Assembly: GCA_050084515.1 (NCBI GenBank) | Contig: CM114275.1 | Coordinates: forward strand, 2,976,001 to 3,040,000 | Reading direction: 5' to 3' | Length of the DNA: 64,000 nucleotides | Source: Blasia pusilla | Taxonomy: Eukaryota; Marchantiophyta; Marchantiopsida; Blasiales | In this document: piece after piece, positions 24,221 through 35,105 of the stretch | Layout of the letters: every line of letters starts with the position of its first letter | How positions within the stretch are numbered: position 1 is the stretch's first letter | The notes under the pieces: generated by a model | Told to the model about the DNA's origin: nothing | Databases searched by the model: none | What the model saw: only the letters and a program-made list of their open reading frames with translations | Program-made: the position numbers and the translations under genes

Positions 24221-24693
24221 AAAATAAAGAGTAGTAAAAACGGCACACCCGGCCTAAAACTCCACTCCTCAATCTACATCGGCATATCGAGCCTCGTCCA
24301 CCCTGTGCTATCAAGGAATCCGGATGCTATCACCCTAGTCCTAGCTCACACACATACAAGGGAGCTGCTCCAACGGCCCAACATGAGAAAGATGGCTTAG
24401 GAAAGCCATCTTCCTCTCTTATATAGGTTGGGAAGAGCCAAAAGGCTCAAACCCTAGAAATAGCCCTTCCTTTGTAACCTGACAAGACAGGTTACCAAGG
24501 CAGTGACTTGGTCAACAAGTCACCCGGCCAGAAAAGACCTCAACATGAAAGTCGTCCAAACGACGCGTTCCGACGAATGGACCTATCCTCAACCTCATCC
24601 GACACAGTGGGACAAAGTTACACTCAAGATAGTCCGTTGGCTCCTACGCCCTATCCACGATAGATCTCGGCCTATCGGCTACTCAGATGTGAT
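24221..24693 (-). repeat. E1 5' terminal repeat (block B only)
   Basis: About 472 bp matching block B of the other end, from AAAATAAAGAGTAG to CAGATGTGA. The flanking leader (CATCTTTCTCATG) replaces block A. The same leader/B boundary is seen in E3 (56868) and in the fragment at 48011, so the absence of A at this end is a family trait. Confidence 0.8.
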
Positions 24694-24698
24694 AGACA
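24694..24698. repeat. right target-site duplication of E1 (AGACA)
   Basis: This pairs with 15084-15088 and is followed by CTATGCC, which continues the interrupted CACTA exon. Confidence 0.75.
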
Positions 24699-25880
24699 CT
24701 ATGCCTACATTCAAAGATCCTTTGAGTGGTTTCTCAAGTGATGGAGAGGCCACATTGGGTCGGAAAGGTATCCTAAACTCTTACCTTAGTGCATGTTTTC
24801 TTACAGTATCTTTAAAGCCAAAGTGGGAGTGGAAAGCTTACTGATAAATGAGAATATTGATTTTGTTGCAATTTGAAGTTGTCCATGGATTTTTTTTCAC
24901 TTTCTTCTAATGCTCTTCAATGTTTTCCAGTAGGAAAGGAGAATATTAGGAGCCTCCTGATGAAGCCGGGTGGAGAGGTGAACTCCAACCGTAAGGGTAA
25001 GTTTTCTTCTACATGCTCTCTTACAAAAATTGGTTAGAGTTTAAGGTTCTCCTTGATGGATTCTTCTTTAAGGTTTTAGAAATCTGATCTTTTTAGTGTG
25101 GAAAATAGCACGTATTCAGGTCTTGAGGCATTTTTTGATTGCTGCAAAAAAAATTCAGATCTTGTTCGCTGTGAAAAGAGTTCAGATCTTTCAAATATGA
25201 TTATTGTCTTGTATGATTAAATCTGGAAAAAAAAATTTGTATGTAGGGGTACAAAAGAAGAGGAGGCCTCAAGAGATTCTGTTGGAAAAGAATCTTGAAG
25301 ATGGTTTGCTAGTGAAACCATCTCCAATGAAGAAGAAGTCTAAATCCAAAGTGCACTCTGATTTTGGAAGTGAAGGACGTGACAGCGAGCCTAAGTTGAG
25401 TGGGGGAAGGCCAAAAAAAAAGGTAATAGCCAATGCTCATGTCATTTTCAAGTATTTGTGTTGTTTGTAAGCTTGTTGCTTGTTTCTTATATGATATCTG
25501 AAGACATGTGTGATATTCCCCATTCAAGTTAGAATCTGGTTGGGAACCATTTAATCATACTTTGATCATGCAGTTGCAGATAGGCGATGATGTCTCCTTC
25601 ACAGAACACAAAAATCCTTGCCATATACTTGCTCATGGAGTGATAACAGGGATATCCGGTCGTGATAAGTGTCATGGCAAAGACATTTCAGATGGGGTTA
25701 TGCGGGTCACAATCCAGAGTGTCTTGGATCCGGAGTATGCATTATGGCAAACCAATGAGGGGGACGATCCCCCTCAACGAGTATTAGGGGATGCAATAGG
25801 AACAAATGTACTCTGGTCTGAATTGAACTTGAAGAAACAGGTAGATTTAGGCTTTTCGTTGTTTCCTTCATGTTCTTGGA
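24699..25880 (+). pseudogene. CACTA second gene, C-terminal part (Transposase_23-like)
   Basis: This continues the gene broken by E1. The exon at 24719-24770 repeats the DPLSGFSSDGEAT word found before the insertion. A lysine-rich exon (25240-25420) reads EDGLLVKPSPMKKKSKSKVH then SGGRPKKK, resembling a nuclear-localisation stretch. The exon at 25571-25842 reads QIGDDVSFTEHKNPCHILAH, then DISDGVMRVTIQSVLDPEYA and VLGDAIGTNVLWSELNLKKQ. The last block (V-V-----P---LW------LG-A-G--V-W) is the C-terminal domain of plant Tnp1/En/Spm-type proteins (Transposase_23). Introns appear GT-AG. Without the upstream half it cannot be expressed as a whole. Confidence 0.65.
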
Positions 25881-26239
25881 AATAGTGGTAGCAAAGGAGA
25901 TTTTGTGACCCATGAAGCATTTTAAATATCACCTATTCTGCCAAAAATGAGATCAACTCATATGCTTTGTGGTCAGATTTTGTGATCAGATATAATATGG
26001 TCAAATTTTGTGATCAGGTGTTAGTAAAACGTGGTTCCCTGAAATTTGATTCCAAGTTTATGGGTGTCAATAGTATTGCTTCTTTTATACTTTGGACTCC
26101 AGATGAAAAGTAGTATATATAGATACTAAAAGAGTTCAGATCTGAGTCTACATATCATAAAACTTTACCTATAAACTTATGGATACTACACTGATTTGTT
26201 CCTATATCAGAAAATTGAGTCTTAAAACTTCACATATTG

Positions 26240-27560
26240 GAGAACTTCAAATGTAAGTGCATTTTGTGCACTTACATATCTGAACTCTTTTAGTTTTACA
26301 GACGTGAACTCTTTTGGTAAGACCCATTGTATGACTTCTAAGCATAAGACAAAAGAACATGCAGTCATTGAGCAGAAATGACTCATATTGTATGAGTGCC
26401 ACAGTCATTTGCTTTAATAATAGGCACTCCATTTAGAGTAAAATGACTCAAATAAATGACTCCATTTTGCAAACCATGACTTGGAATGACTAGTCATGAC
26501 TTATCATGACTCACTTCTATATCTTGGCTATCATGGACTACATATAATGTGATGACTCAATTGTTCAAATAATGACTTCGTATGATTAGTAATGACTTGC
26601 GACCACTGACTTGCCTGACTTTAATGACTTGCCATGTAAAAATATAGATTATTTCATGACTCATGAACTACCACTTATGACTCCAACATGACTACAACAC
26701 AATAAATTATGACTCGTGCTATGACTACGCTCATGACTCAAGCAAGTCGTTCTTTATGTATCAAATATGATTATATTATTCAATTAATGACTTGGCTTGA
26801 CTAGTCATGACCTATGATGATTGATCATGACTTAACTTTAATGATTAGCCATCTAAAAATATTGATTAATTTTTGACTCATGGACTACCACTTACGACTC
26901 CAACATGACTACAAAACAAAAACCAATAACTCATGCCATGTCAAGGCGCATGACTCAAGCTAGTCCTTCTTTATGTATCAAATATGAGTTCATTATTCAA
27001 ATAATGACTTGGCATGACTAGTCGTGATCTATGATGACTGATCATGACTCATCATGGACTATGAATTATGACTCCACCATGACTACAAAACAAAACATAA
27101 TGACTCATGCTATGACTAGGATCATGACTCAAGCTAGTCATTCTTTACGTATCAAATATGACTTCATTATTCACACAATGACTTGGCATGACTCGTCATG
27201 ACATATGATGATTGACCCTGACTCATTAGGACTATCAATTATGACTCCACCATGACTACAAAACAAAACAAATGACTCATGCTATAGCTAGGGGAATGAC
27301 TCATCCAAGTCATTCTTTATGTATAAAAAATGACTCACACTAAGTAAAAAGCGTATCATCCACGTCACTAGTATGACGTGGATTACAAGTCATGTCCACG
27401 TGGACTAATTATATCCCTTGCCCCATGACTTTAGTCATTGAAATTAATGAAGTCATGTACATAATGACTCAAGTGGTGCTTAGTCATGAGACAAAAACGA
27501 CTTGTCTTTTATGACTTATGCAGTCATCAGTCACCGTGAGTGATGTCATGTATAACATGG
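26240..27560. repeat. CACTA 3' subterminal repeat region (dense ATGACT motifs, larger tandem units)
   Basis: ATGACT and its reverse complement AGTCAT occur dozens of times on both strands. Superimposed are about four imperfect tandem units of roughly 180-230 bp between about 26550 and 27330. Each has ATGACTTGGC(A/T)TGACT, then GACTCCA(A/C)CATGACTACAA, then a TTCTTTATGTATCAAATATGA-type word. Known: CACTA ends carry clustered short motifs bound by the accessory protein to bring the ends together, so this is probably the 3' subterminal binding region. Confidence 0.75.
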
Positions 27561-27599
27561 CATAAAACACCTTTTCCTTCTACTGATACATCTAACAAC

Positions 27600-28330
27600 T
27601 ATTTATTGCCATCGTCCCGAGTGTTTGTCTGACGTTCCCTTCATTGATTTTTGGACAAATTTTGAGGTGATCAGGGTTGGTACAGGTAATAGCCACAATT
27701 TTGTTGCTATTGATTTAGTTGGGAACCCGATCTATAGAACAAAGAGGCTTGTCTGTTTCACTTACAGTACACTTTTGGCCAACATATGCTTCAGATCTGA
27801 ATCTGAAATCCACACGGTGTCCGCTCCGACCTAGACCGACTTTCATGAGTGTATATTGAGAAAGATTTTCACAGATATATCTTGTATTGTAAATGATATC
27901 CAGAAGCATGCTCGAGCTAATCTTTGGAGTGAGGTGCATGCTAGTGAAATGGTATCTAAAACACTTGATGTGATTAACCCCTATCTTTATTTTCAGATCT
28001 CCATAACAGTTTGCTCCCTTCCCGAACTCCCCTTCGCTAGACATTGGTGATGACAGGGAAGCCCAGCAGTGCTTGCCATTGGATACTCTGAACCTAGAAC
28101 AGGTGCACTTGTATGAGAAGGTTAAGTTATTAACATCCGGGTTAGTGTTCATTACTCGTCCACCAGGATCAGGTAGACATACTTTGTTCACTTTATGCAA
28201 TCTCGTTGGTCAAGCCAAGGGATTAGTACGCTATTCTGTGCAACTACTGGCATTGCAGTTGTTCGGCTCTACGCAGATGCTATTACGGTGCACTCAGCAT
28301 TTGGAATTCCGCTGAAAGGTGATTTGCCCT
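27600..28330 (+). pseudogene. Helitron-like PIF1 helicase remnant
   Basis: Near 28085-28310 two frames together give LNLEQVHLYEKVKLLTSGLV, FITRPPGSGRHTLFTLC, then SQGISTLFCATTGIAVVRLY and ADAITVHSAFGIPLKGDLPS. This follows PIF1/Helitron helicases: a degenerate Walker A (G-P-G-G-KT has become PPGSGRHT), then the GIA...L--G-T-HS-F-IP block. A frameshift lies near 28210. The part upstream (DVPFIDFWTNFEVIRVGTG at 27627-27685) is coding-like but unrecognised. No Rep domain or CTRR end was seen. Confidence 0.5.
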
Positions 28331-29378
28331 CTATGCATACAGGTTCAATACATCCTACCTATCCACTACTATTATCTGTTTACACTAACAGCAAGAGGCC
28401 TTCCTATATTTGCCTAAACAAAGGGCTTTCCTATATTTGTCCAAGCAACTAGTCCCAATAATTCACAACTATAAATTTCTTCATAATATATCACATGAGC
28501 TTTCTTTCATCATGGTACTTTCACTCACATCATCTTCGGTGGTTTAGCCTTCAAGCCTTCAATTTGTATACTTATCCCACTCCCTAAGTCTTAGAGGACA
28601 AGTACAAATTTATTCTACTTTTCAAGTACTGGCTGCACACTTGTTTCACATAATTTTCACCCCCTCAAATTTCAAAATTAGTTATGTTACACGGGTTAGT
28701 GAAGTGGGGTCATCGTGGGCAATGAGGAGGTGCGGGCATTGGTGCAAGGGTTTGGGGTTTAGACGTGAATGCAATTCCCAAGTGTTCCTCGACAGGATTT
28801 CTGGGCTCGTGCGCCATTTTAGGATTCCTGCTGGTGTACCGTACTTTTGTGCATGCAACTCTGTATGAGCCTATACGATGGTGAGTCGTCTTTCGTTGTC
28901 CTCGATTACGTGAAACTCAAAACATCTTGTAAGGCTTTGCTGTGTTTGCCACAGCGGTCTGCGTTCGCTTGTGGAGGATTGGAGTGTGGCTTGGGTCAAT
29001 CGGGTACCAGAGAGTGTGAGAGAGAGAGTTGGAAGAGTAAACGAAAATGCGTAACGCGGCCTTTTAATTTGTCGATGGATTCTTACCGCCTCGCGGCGCG
29101 AATCTTATGATGGGTGTAAATGATGAAGCATTTAGTAGAGCAGAGGTGTCTCAGCATCCGCAGGTCTGCCTGTGTTTGTGGTTCAATTGGAAGGTTTTCG
29201 GGAGGTCAGTGAGAGACTCGCATTGAAAATTTGAGTCTCCAGTTCATTCATTTTCTCGTGCAGGGTTCTGAAGGGGGAGAAATCAAGAGAACAATTTCTA
29301 CACATGTGATGGCTGTGCCAAGCACACACCATTTGCCCGTTCGGCCTGAGCTTGTGCGGGCCATTTAACAATTAAGCT
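28331..29378. other. 5' flank of RMI1, no gene recognised
   Basis: Short open frames occur at 28641-28868 and 28847-29110, without domains. The last few hundred bases should contain the RMI1 promoter and 5' UTR. No clear TATA box was seen. Confidence 0.4.
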
Positions 29379-32300
29379 ATGGCTTCACGTGGCCGGGGCG
29401 GGCGTCGTGAAACGGAGGATGAAGATGAGCCAGTCATGCTTGACACGGGGGGTGGCCCTCAGCATATAGTTCTCTCCGATGATGAGGACGATGTCTCACC
29501 TCTGCGCGTCCCGTTCCCACAACAACCACCTGCCGCCAGGTTTGTCCTTTCATCTAGCTTGAATGCTGACATCTTAGAAATTTACCCCCTACTGGAGATT
29601 TCAGTCTTCTCTCGAGTGATTGCAGCTCTACATTATCTCCAAGAGTCGGGGGACTTCTCTTATATGAAATTCCCCAGCTTTAATTCCCCGTTGCTGAAGG
29701 AGGATGAAGTTTATGGCATCCTTGTAAGTTTCTTGGTATCTTGTCCAGAATGATGGTCTGTAGTTTTAGACAAGGGATTCGAACGGAGGATGTGTCCAAT
29801 TTCAAAGCTACCACATGTTTTGCAGGGATCCTGTGGAAGAGATTCTAAAGAGCCGGGGGTTGAGACCGCGTACTCAGTGGCTAGAAGCTTGTTTGAATCA
29901 GCTGTCTGCATCCCAAATAGGATTTCAACGAATGCCGATGGATAGGCAAGCCGAACTCTGCTTTGAGCAGTTTCTGGTAGCTGATTTCAACGTAACAGGG
30001 GCTGCATTACTTCCTCCTTCGATACACACCCTCCATAACACGGAGCTTGCGGGGCCTTTTGTGTTGCAGGTAACGTAAAGCTTTCACTCTGGTCTTACCC
30101 TCCATATAATCTCTGAAATTGCTTTTAGGTAGACGTAGTCTATATGCATCAATTCCATGAGGGTACTGAACGCCTTCGAGCTCCCAAATATTCTTCCTGG
30201 TCATGTCCCTCGTGGTAGGTTCTCATTGTTCTTTCGCTGCTACCGTAGTACTGAGTGCCAGTCCCAAGAAATAGAATTCCATATTCCAAAAGTTTCTGTA
30301 AAGATGTCTTCAACGGGATACCTTTTCTGAAGATCCATATAAATTAACAAAGTTCTAGGCCTAGTTTGAACTCGTTTTCCTCGGACTCCTGGGCAGATTC
30401 ATTGAGATAGTTACAACCTTTTCTTTACTCAAGGGTCATCTCAGGAACTCTAAACTATGAAGAAAGTCTGACTATGTGAATTTCTCAATTGTTGTCTATG
30501 TCAACAGTGTCTCATATCTTGTGCTGATTGTTTCCCAGGTCGATGAAATTACGAATATAAGTATCCCGTTGAAAGATCGGTACTATGAAAAAGCAGCTGG
30601 GCCTGGGAGGACCCTAAAGCTTTCAATGACAGATGGTGTTCAACGTGTATATGGAATGGAATATCGGCCAATCGAGGCTCTTAAAGTGCTTTCTCCTGCA
30701 GGAATGAAGGTCCATTCTATTCAGTATTTAAGTTTTATGTGTTATGGAAGATGACTTCACCGTTGGGATTTTGGGTCTCTCATTCCATGTCGGGTACAAA
30801 TTTCAACTAACAATGTCCCGTCTTTCCAGGTTTCATTGAAGAATGTATGCATCCAGCGGGGACTACTTATGCTTGTGCCAGAGGTGTTGGACGTTTTGGG
30901 AGGAGCTGTAGATGACTTAGAAGCAGCCAGGGTGAGAGCTGTACAACTCATCAATAAGCCGCCACGAGGACGACGGTGAGAAATAGAGTGCTATAATTTG
31001 ACATTTACAAATTTCAGTGCCGAAATGCAAGCTGATATATGAATTTGGTGTTTTTCTGAAAGCTGTATGCCTTGTTGGTGACATCAATCAGGGTTCCCCG
31101 GGGTGCCACTGAACCATCACTTGTCGATAGAGCAACACGTGCAGCTTGGCCAGACCATCCTGCAGAGGTCCCTGCAGCTAATTTGGAAGGCAGTCATCCT
31201 CAGCAATATAGGCACCATACTGGCACAGGTCTCGTGCTAGATGCTAACCCTACTACTGGCTTAAGGATTCTTGCATGGTGAATATTATAAGCACGTTTTC
31301 ATGGAGGAAAGTCCTTTTCACCAAAGTACTGGATTTGAGTTGACCAGACCCTTATCTTCTCACCAGATGGACCGTCAAATGGTGCCTCAATTCCTTCTGC
31401 ACATCAGTCTATGGAGCAAGGAGAACATTTCCCAGGCTTGCCACAGGATCAGGCTGCTGAGCCAAGGAGACCGTCCAGGCATGTTACGAATGTATCCCTC
31501 TCCACAAGGCTGGAAACAATCCAGCGAGAAGGTCAACATGAGCATATGCAGCAAGATCAGATAGGAGAGTCTAGTAGGGAGACGGTCAGTGTTTCTGGCA
31601 GACTGAATTCTGCACGGGTGCAAACCATACAGCAAAGGCAGGGCCAACATCTTCAACAAGATTGTGTGGAAGACTGTAGTGTGCAATCAGTCAGGGTTTC
31701 CGTTTTACACCAATCTGCCAGTGAAGCTGTCCAGCAAGCAGAGCAGCTCAGTCCTGTGGAGCATGATGACCACGGGGCAGAAACAAGTTTGCAGTCAATC
31801 AGGGTTTCTTGTGGACATCAATCTGCAAGGGGTGAAGTTCAGCAGTCATCTCAGATTCCCTCACAGAGTCATGGAAAACCTTTATTGAGCCCCACACTTG
31901 GCAGGCTCTCTTTACGTAATCGACGACCTACTCAATCAAATGTTACAAATTATACACATGTGCAACCGATTCAACTAGCAGATGCACCACATCCATCAAT
32001 TGGTTAGTGCCTTCCAATGGCTCTAGGATAGTAATGCTTTCCTCCTGTTTGACTTCGCATACTGTCATTCTTGAGGAGGTCTATGACCTTGTTTGTCATT
32101 AGATGCCCAGGAAATGATTTTACTTTTTAGCTGGATGTTGAGCTGGGCTTTACCCCCTATGTTGGTTTATTACTAGTGGTGACGAGCTTGAGTGATTTCT
32201 TGGTGCTGATTGATGATGACCTTGTCTGATGACCAGGTGCTGAGCCGGAGAGACCAGTGGAGATAATCAACTCTCAGGAAACTGAGCAAGGAACTCGGGA

Positions 32301-33651
32301 AGGAAGTAGTTTCCAGTTGCCAGAGATTGACAATGTTCCTTTTACGTACTTAGCTCTGTTGAAGGAAAAAAAAGAAGCTCGAACTGGGAAACATGTGGTC
32401 TGTGGTAGAGTCCAGGTACACCATCTTTCTCTTGAACTTCATTTGTTATGAAGGGCTGAAGTCATCAATTTCTTAATGTCATAAAATTCTATAGGCTAAT
32501 TAATAACCAAATTTTCTACAGTGTTGTATTGGAAAATTTGGTGATGTAGAGCCTTTCCTTGAACCTGTGGAACCGCTTCTCGTCAGTCACACAACCTGGA
32601 ATCATTTATAAGCGGTCAAGGCAGTCCATGAAGACTAGAAGCAAGGATAACATCCAGCCTGCTTTGTTCACACGAGCACTGAAGAAAATTTTACAGTTCA
32701 GATGCCTGTGTCATCTCTTTTGTATGTTGTAGTTTCTTGTATCTTTTTGTGACTAAATTCTTGAACATTGCTTTAAATCAATAGAAGGGGCTGACAATCT
32801 TCACTCCTTGTATGTTGTACTTTCTCATGAATCCTATTGTGCGTTTGTCCTTTACAACCTTGCTCCAATGTAAAAGAAAGAAAAGTTAAGCTGATGATTC
32901 TACAATATAGTTATTTGAAAATTTCCTTGCGTAAAAGTAATCTGAAGGGTGAGAAACTTGTCAACCAAGATAGGCTAACGCTGAGTATGCAGTGTGTAAT
33001 AGCAGGAGTTGGTAAATTTGAGTACAAGGACTGTGACCAATTCAAGCTTCTTCTTCATATTGAGGATGGCAGTTTCATCACGGAGGCTTTTGTTGAACAT
33101 CAGGTAACAAATTATTCTTGTAAGTATGTTACGTTTGATCATCTTGAAATTCTTGAATTTTGTAGAGACACTCGAAGCTCATGGTGACCTTCACGTTTTG
33201 TAATCAGGTTGTGCAGAAGCTTATTGGCTTCTCTCCAATGGAAGTGAGCTTGGGACTTGCAAATCCTGACGAGCAGAAGGAGATGCTAAACAACATGATT
33301 CGGTTTCAAAAATTTCTGGAACGATATGAGGTTTTTTCTTAGTTCCAGTTTCACGAAGCCTATTACAAGGCAGATCTTGAGCCACACGTCTTTGTCCTCG
33401 TTCCATTTCAAGTATAAGATTCATACTTTTAAGCTTTCTCCTAACTGAACTTTTTCGTTTTTTCATGTGGCCAGGGGTTAATGGATGTAGAATTTCGGGG
33501 CTCATCACCTCTTCCTACAATTGTTCAAGTGATGGAAGGAATTCCACATAAGGATGGGAAGTTACTCTTAGAGAGAGTCCTCAGGAATGCCAAACGAACT
33601 TCTCCTCCAGGGCATATCCAGACCATTGACCTCGACTCCCCAAGTGGGTGA
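29379..33651 (+). CDS. RMI1: RMI1 homologue (RecQ-mediated genome instability protein 1), 10 exons, about 755 aa
   Basis: Exons: 29379-29723, 29826-30069, 30539-30709, 30830-30975, 31092-31228, 31367-32002, 32237-32415, 32993-33103, 33208-33330, 33475-33651. Known: RMI1 is the OB-fold scaffold of the RecQ helicase-topoisomerase III complex that dissolves double Holliday junctions and is needed in plant meiosis. Seen: an acidic N-terminus; LKSRGLRPRTQWLEACL and LCFEQFLVADFN; then LPPSIHTLHNTELAGPFVLQ, LKLSMTDGVQRVYGMEYRPI and GLLMLVPEVLDVLGGAVDDL (OB1), ending NKPPRGRR. A Q/S-rich exon 6 holds two copies of a VQS(V/I)RVS--HQSA repeat. OB2 follows (VPFTYLALL, then VVCGRVQ spliced to CVIAGVGKFEYKDC, LLLHIEDGSFITEAFVEHQ). 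All junctions from exon 2 on are in phase. Exon 1 to exon 2 is off by two bases with the visible sites, so that boundary is uncertain. Confidence 0.9.
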
Positions 33652-33825
33652 GGAGTTAGTGTCTGTAAAGACTTACCGTAGTCCAGTAGCTTAGCACAAG
33701 AACCTCATGGATATACTACCCGACTTAAGAGCTTACAAGTAGTCCTGAGTACGCCTTACTCAGGGGTCTGTGATGTGGATAAAATCAAATGGTAACATTC
33801 CCTCATGGATTCTTGTAAACCCTGG

Positions 33826-33831
33826 AATAAA
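33826..33831 (+). terminator. RMI1 polyadenylation signal AATAAA
   Basis: AATAAA lies about 175 bases after the stop codon at 33649-33651, followed by a GT-rich stretch. Position and strand fit a 3' UTR end. Confidence 0.45.
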
Positions 33832-33964
33832 GTGTTTGGCTGTGACGCTCATTTGCGTAAACTCTAAATATTAATGATCTACTTCTGAATCTGGCGAGCT
33901 TCTTGGAAGGGATTCGTTGCAAAGCTCAATCTACTCTGCAACACCTCGGATCTGTGTCTTTCTG

Positions 33965-34009
33965 GCAGATCCGAGACTCTGAGAAAGTCACGCGGAGTCT
34001 CGGATCTGC
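33965..34009. repeat. perfect 15-bp inverted repeat with 15-nt loop
   Basis: GCAGATCCGAGACTC (33965-33979) pairs exactly with GAGTCTCGGATCTGC (33995-34009). A third GGATCTG word sits just upstream at 33947. It lies between RMI1 and the transposon block and may be part of a small decayed element. Confidence 0.8.
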
Positions 34010-34739
34010 GAGGGAAGTACCTGGATCGTCCCTTTTGTTTGGATGTGATGCTGGTTTACCGAAAGAAATTTCATCAGGAGGTTCAATGTATGAGAGGACC
34101 AAAACTGGAGTTGAAGTCGATGGCACCATCATAGAAAACAGTACTTGAGAACATCCGGTTCCAGGGCTGTATTGAAAACCCGGATGTGCGCTCCATCAAC
34201 GTCTCTCCACAACAAATACCGGTTGAACATTTCACTCGACGAGCAATCTAATCGCCTCCGGCTTCCCGTGCAAGGCCATTGTGAAAGTGGCAGGAAAGTA
34301 GTTTACTCTCCTCTGCTCCGACAGGATATAAGACAGAATTTCAGAAACTCTCGGTCCTTAAAACCTGCACTCCCCAAAGCGACCGAACATTCGTCGCGAT
34401 TCCCAAAGCACTACGGGTCACATCCCATGCACTGACAACCGGGAAAAGTCCGACGGCTAACCAGTACGCGGCCGTGCGTCCCGGACCTGGGAGCGGGAAG
34501 AGGGTTTAGAGACAAGGAACTTTTTCACTCGGGATCCACTATAATTAATAGGGGCCGTAATTAAAAGCCCGACCATTGATGCCTGAAATCGCAGCTTCCT
34601 CAGAAACTCCCCACGTTTGCGTGGACGGTTGTGGGCGACCTCAGAAACTCCTACTCCGGTGAGTCCGGTCTTATTTTATTGGCCAGTTTCTATTTCCCGT
34701 CCGATGTACGGACCCTGCTCTGCGTCTCCACAAGAGTGA

Positions 34740-34905
34740 AAAATGACGAACTTCAATAAATATGGAAAACCCATTAGAATACCCAGAAAATGGACCTCAA
34801 TAAATATGCAGATGAAAAACTCATCAGAATGAAAAGTGATGAACCTGGATAAATATGCCCGATAGGAAACTCATCGGAAGTACCCAAAACTGAGTGAGTG
34901 AAATT
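34740..34905. repeat. imperfect short tandem repeat, roughly 60-bp period
   Basis: The words AATAAATATG, GAAAA(C/A)TCATC(A/G)GAA and (G/A)TACCCA(A/G)AA recur about three times in the same order. Units are approximate and no function is visible. Confidence 0.5.
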
Positions 34906-35105
34906 AGTCCGGAATACATATTCCTGGGGTCCCGGTAATCGCGTGGACGTGACCGTCCAGAGTGGCCATGGCAGGCGGTCCAATAGTCCCTATTCTTTTA
35001 TGCGCCAAAAACCAGATTTTCACCGCGGCAATAGTTCTGAGTCTTCTGACGGTTTGTCAAGCACAGCGATGACAGAACTCTGTCCTCACCCCCGAGTCCC
35101 CCGAA

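Larger units (their letters stand above)
15089..24693 (-). mobile_element. E1: Ty3-like retroelement encoding a DNA methyltransferase and a PHD finger, split-direct-repeat ends
   Basis: Minus-strand order is: block B (24693-24221), leader, gag (23095-21445), protease-like segment (about 20800-20540), C5-methyltransferase (20219-19430), reverse transcriptase (18800-18060), RNase H (17996-17492), integrase (17286-16350), PHD finger (16061-15921), polypurine tract (15853-15846), A' (15845-15707), B (15704-15229) and A (15227-15089). The element is flanked by the 5-bp duplication AGACA and interrupts the second gene of a CACTA element. Integrase with H-H-C-C and WSLDFAG, and YIDD reverse transcriptase, place pol in the Ty3/gypsy group. 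Every ORF has stops or frameshifts, so this copy is dead. GC content is clearly higher than in the AT-rich host sequence around it. Confidence 0.88.
9430..27582 (+). mobile_element. CACTA/En-Spm DNA transposon copy 1, 5' truncated, split by a Ty3-like retroelement
   Basis: Domains on the plus strand are, in order, DUF4218 (9436-10236), DUF4216 (10440-11000), a Transposase_24-like ORF (13105-13644), a coiled-coil exon (14056 on), and after retroelement E1 (15089-24693) a Transposase_23-like C-terminal block (25560-25850). An ATGACT-rich subterminal repeat region ends near 27580. This order is that of plant CACTA elements, with TNP2-type transposase first and the En/Spm accessory protein second. 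The TNP2 catalytic part (Transposase_21) expected upstream of 9430 is absent, so the left end is truncated. The right end is placed at a CTTCTACTG just after the ATGACT repeats. Its reverse complement begins CAGTAGAAGG, which could be a variant CACTA terminus but has no left partner here. Confidence 0.75.

Noticed and set aside
15089-24693. Classifying E1 as a DIRS/Ngaro element because of its split direct repeats
   Set aside because: Pol contains a zinc/DDE integrase, no tyrosine recombinase was seen, and a 5-bp target duplication is present.
26240-27560. CRISPR-like array
   Set aside because: Units are irregular, motifs occur on both strands, and this is plant nuclear DNA at a transposon end.
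29768-29780. tRNA B-box-like GTTCGAATCCC on the minus strand in RMI1 intron 1
   Set aside because: No cloverleaf can be drawn around it and the match is short. Chance is likely.
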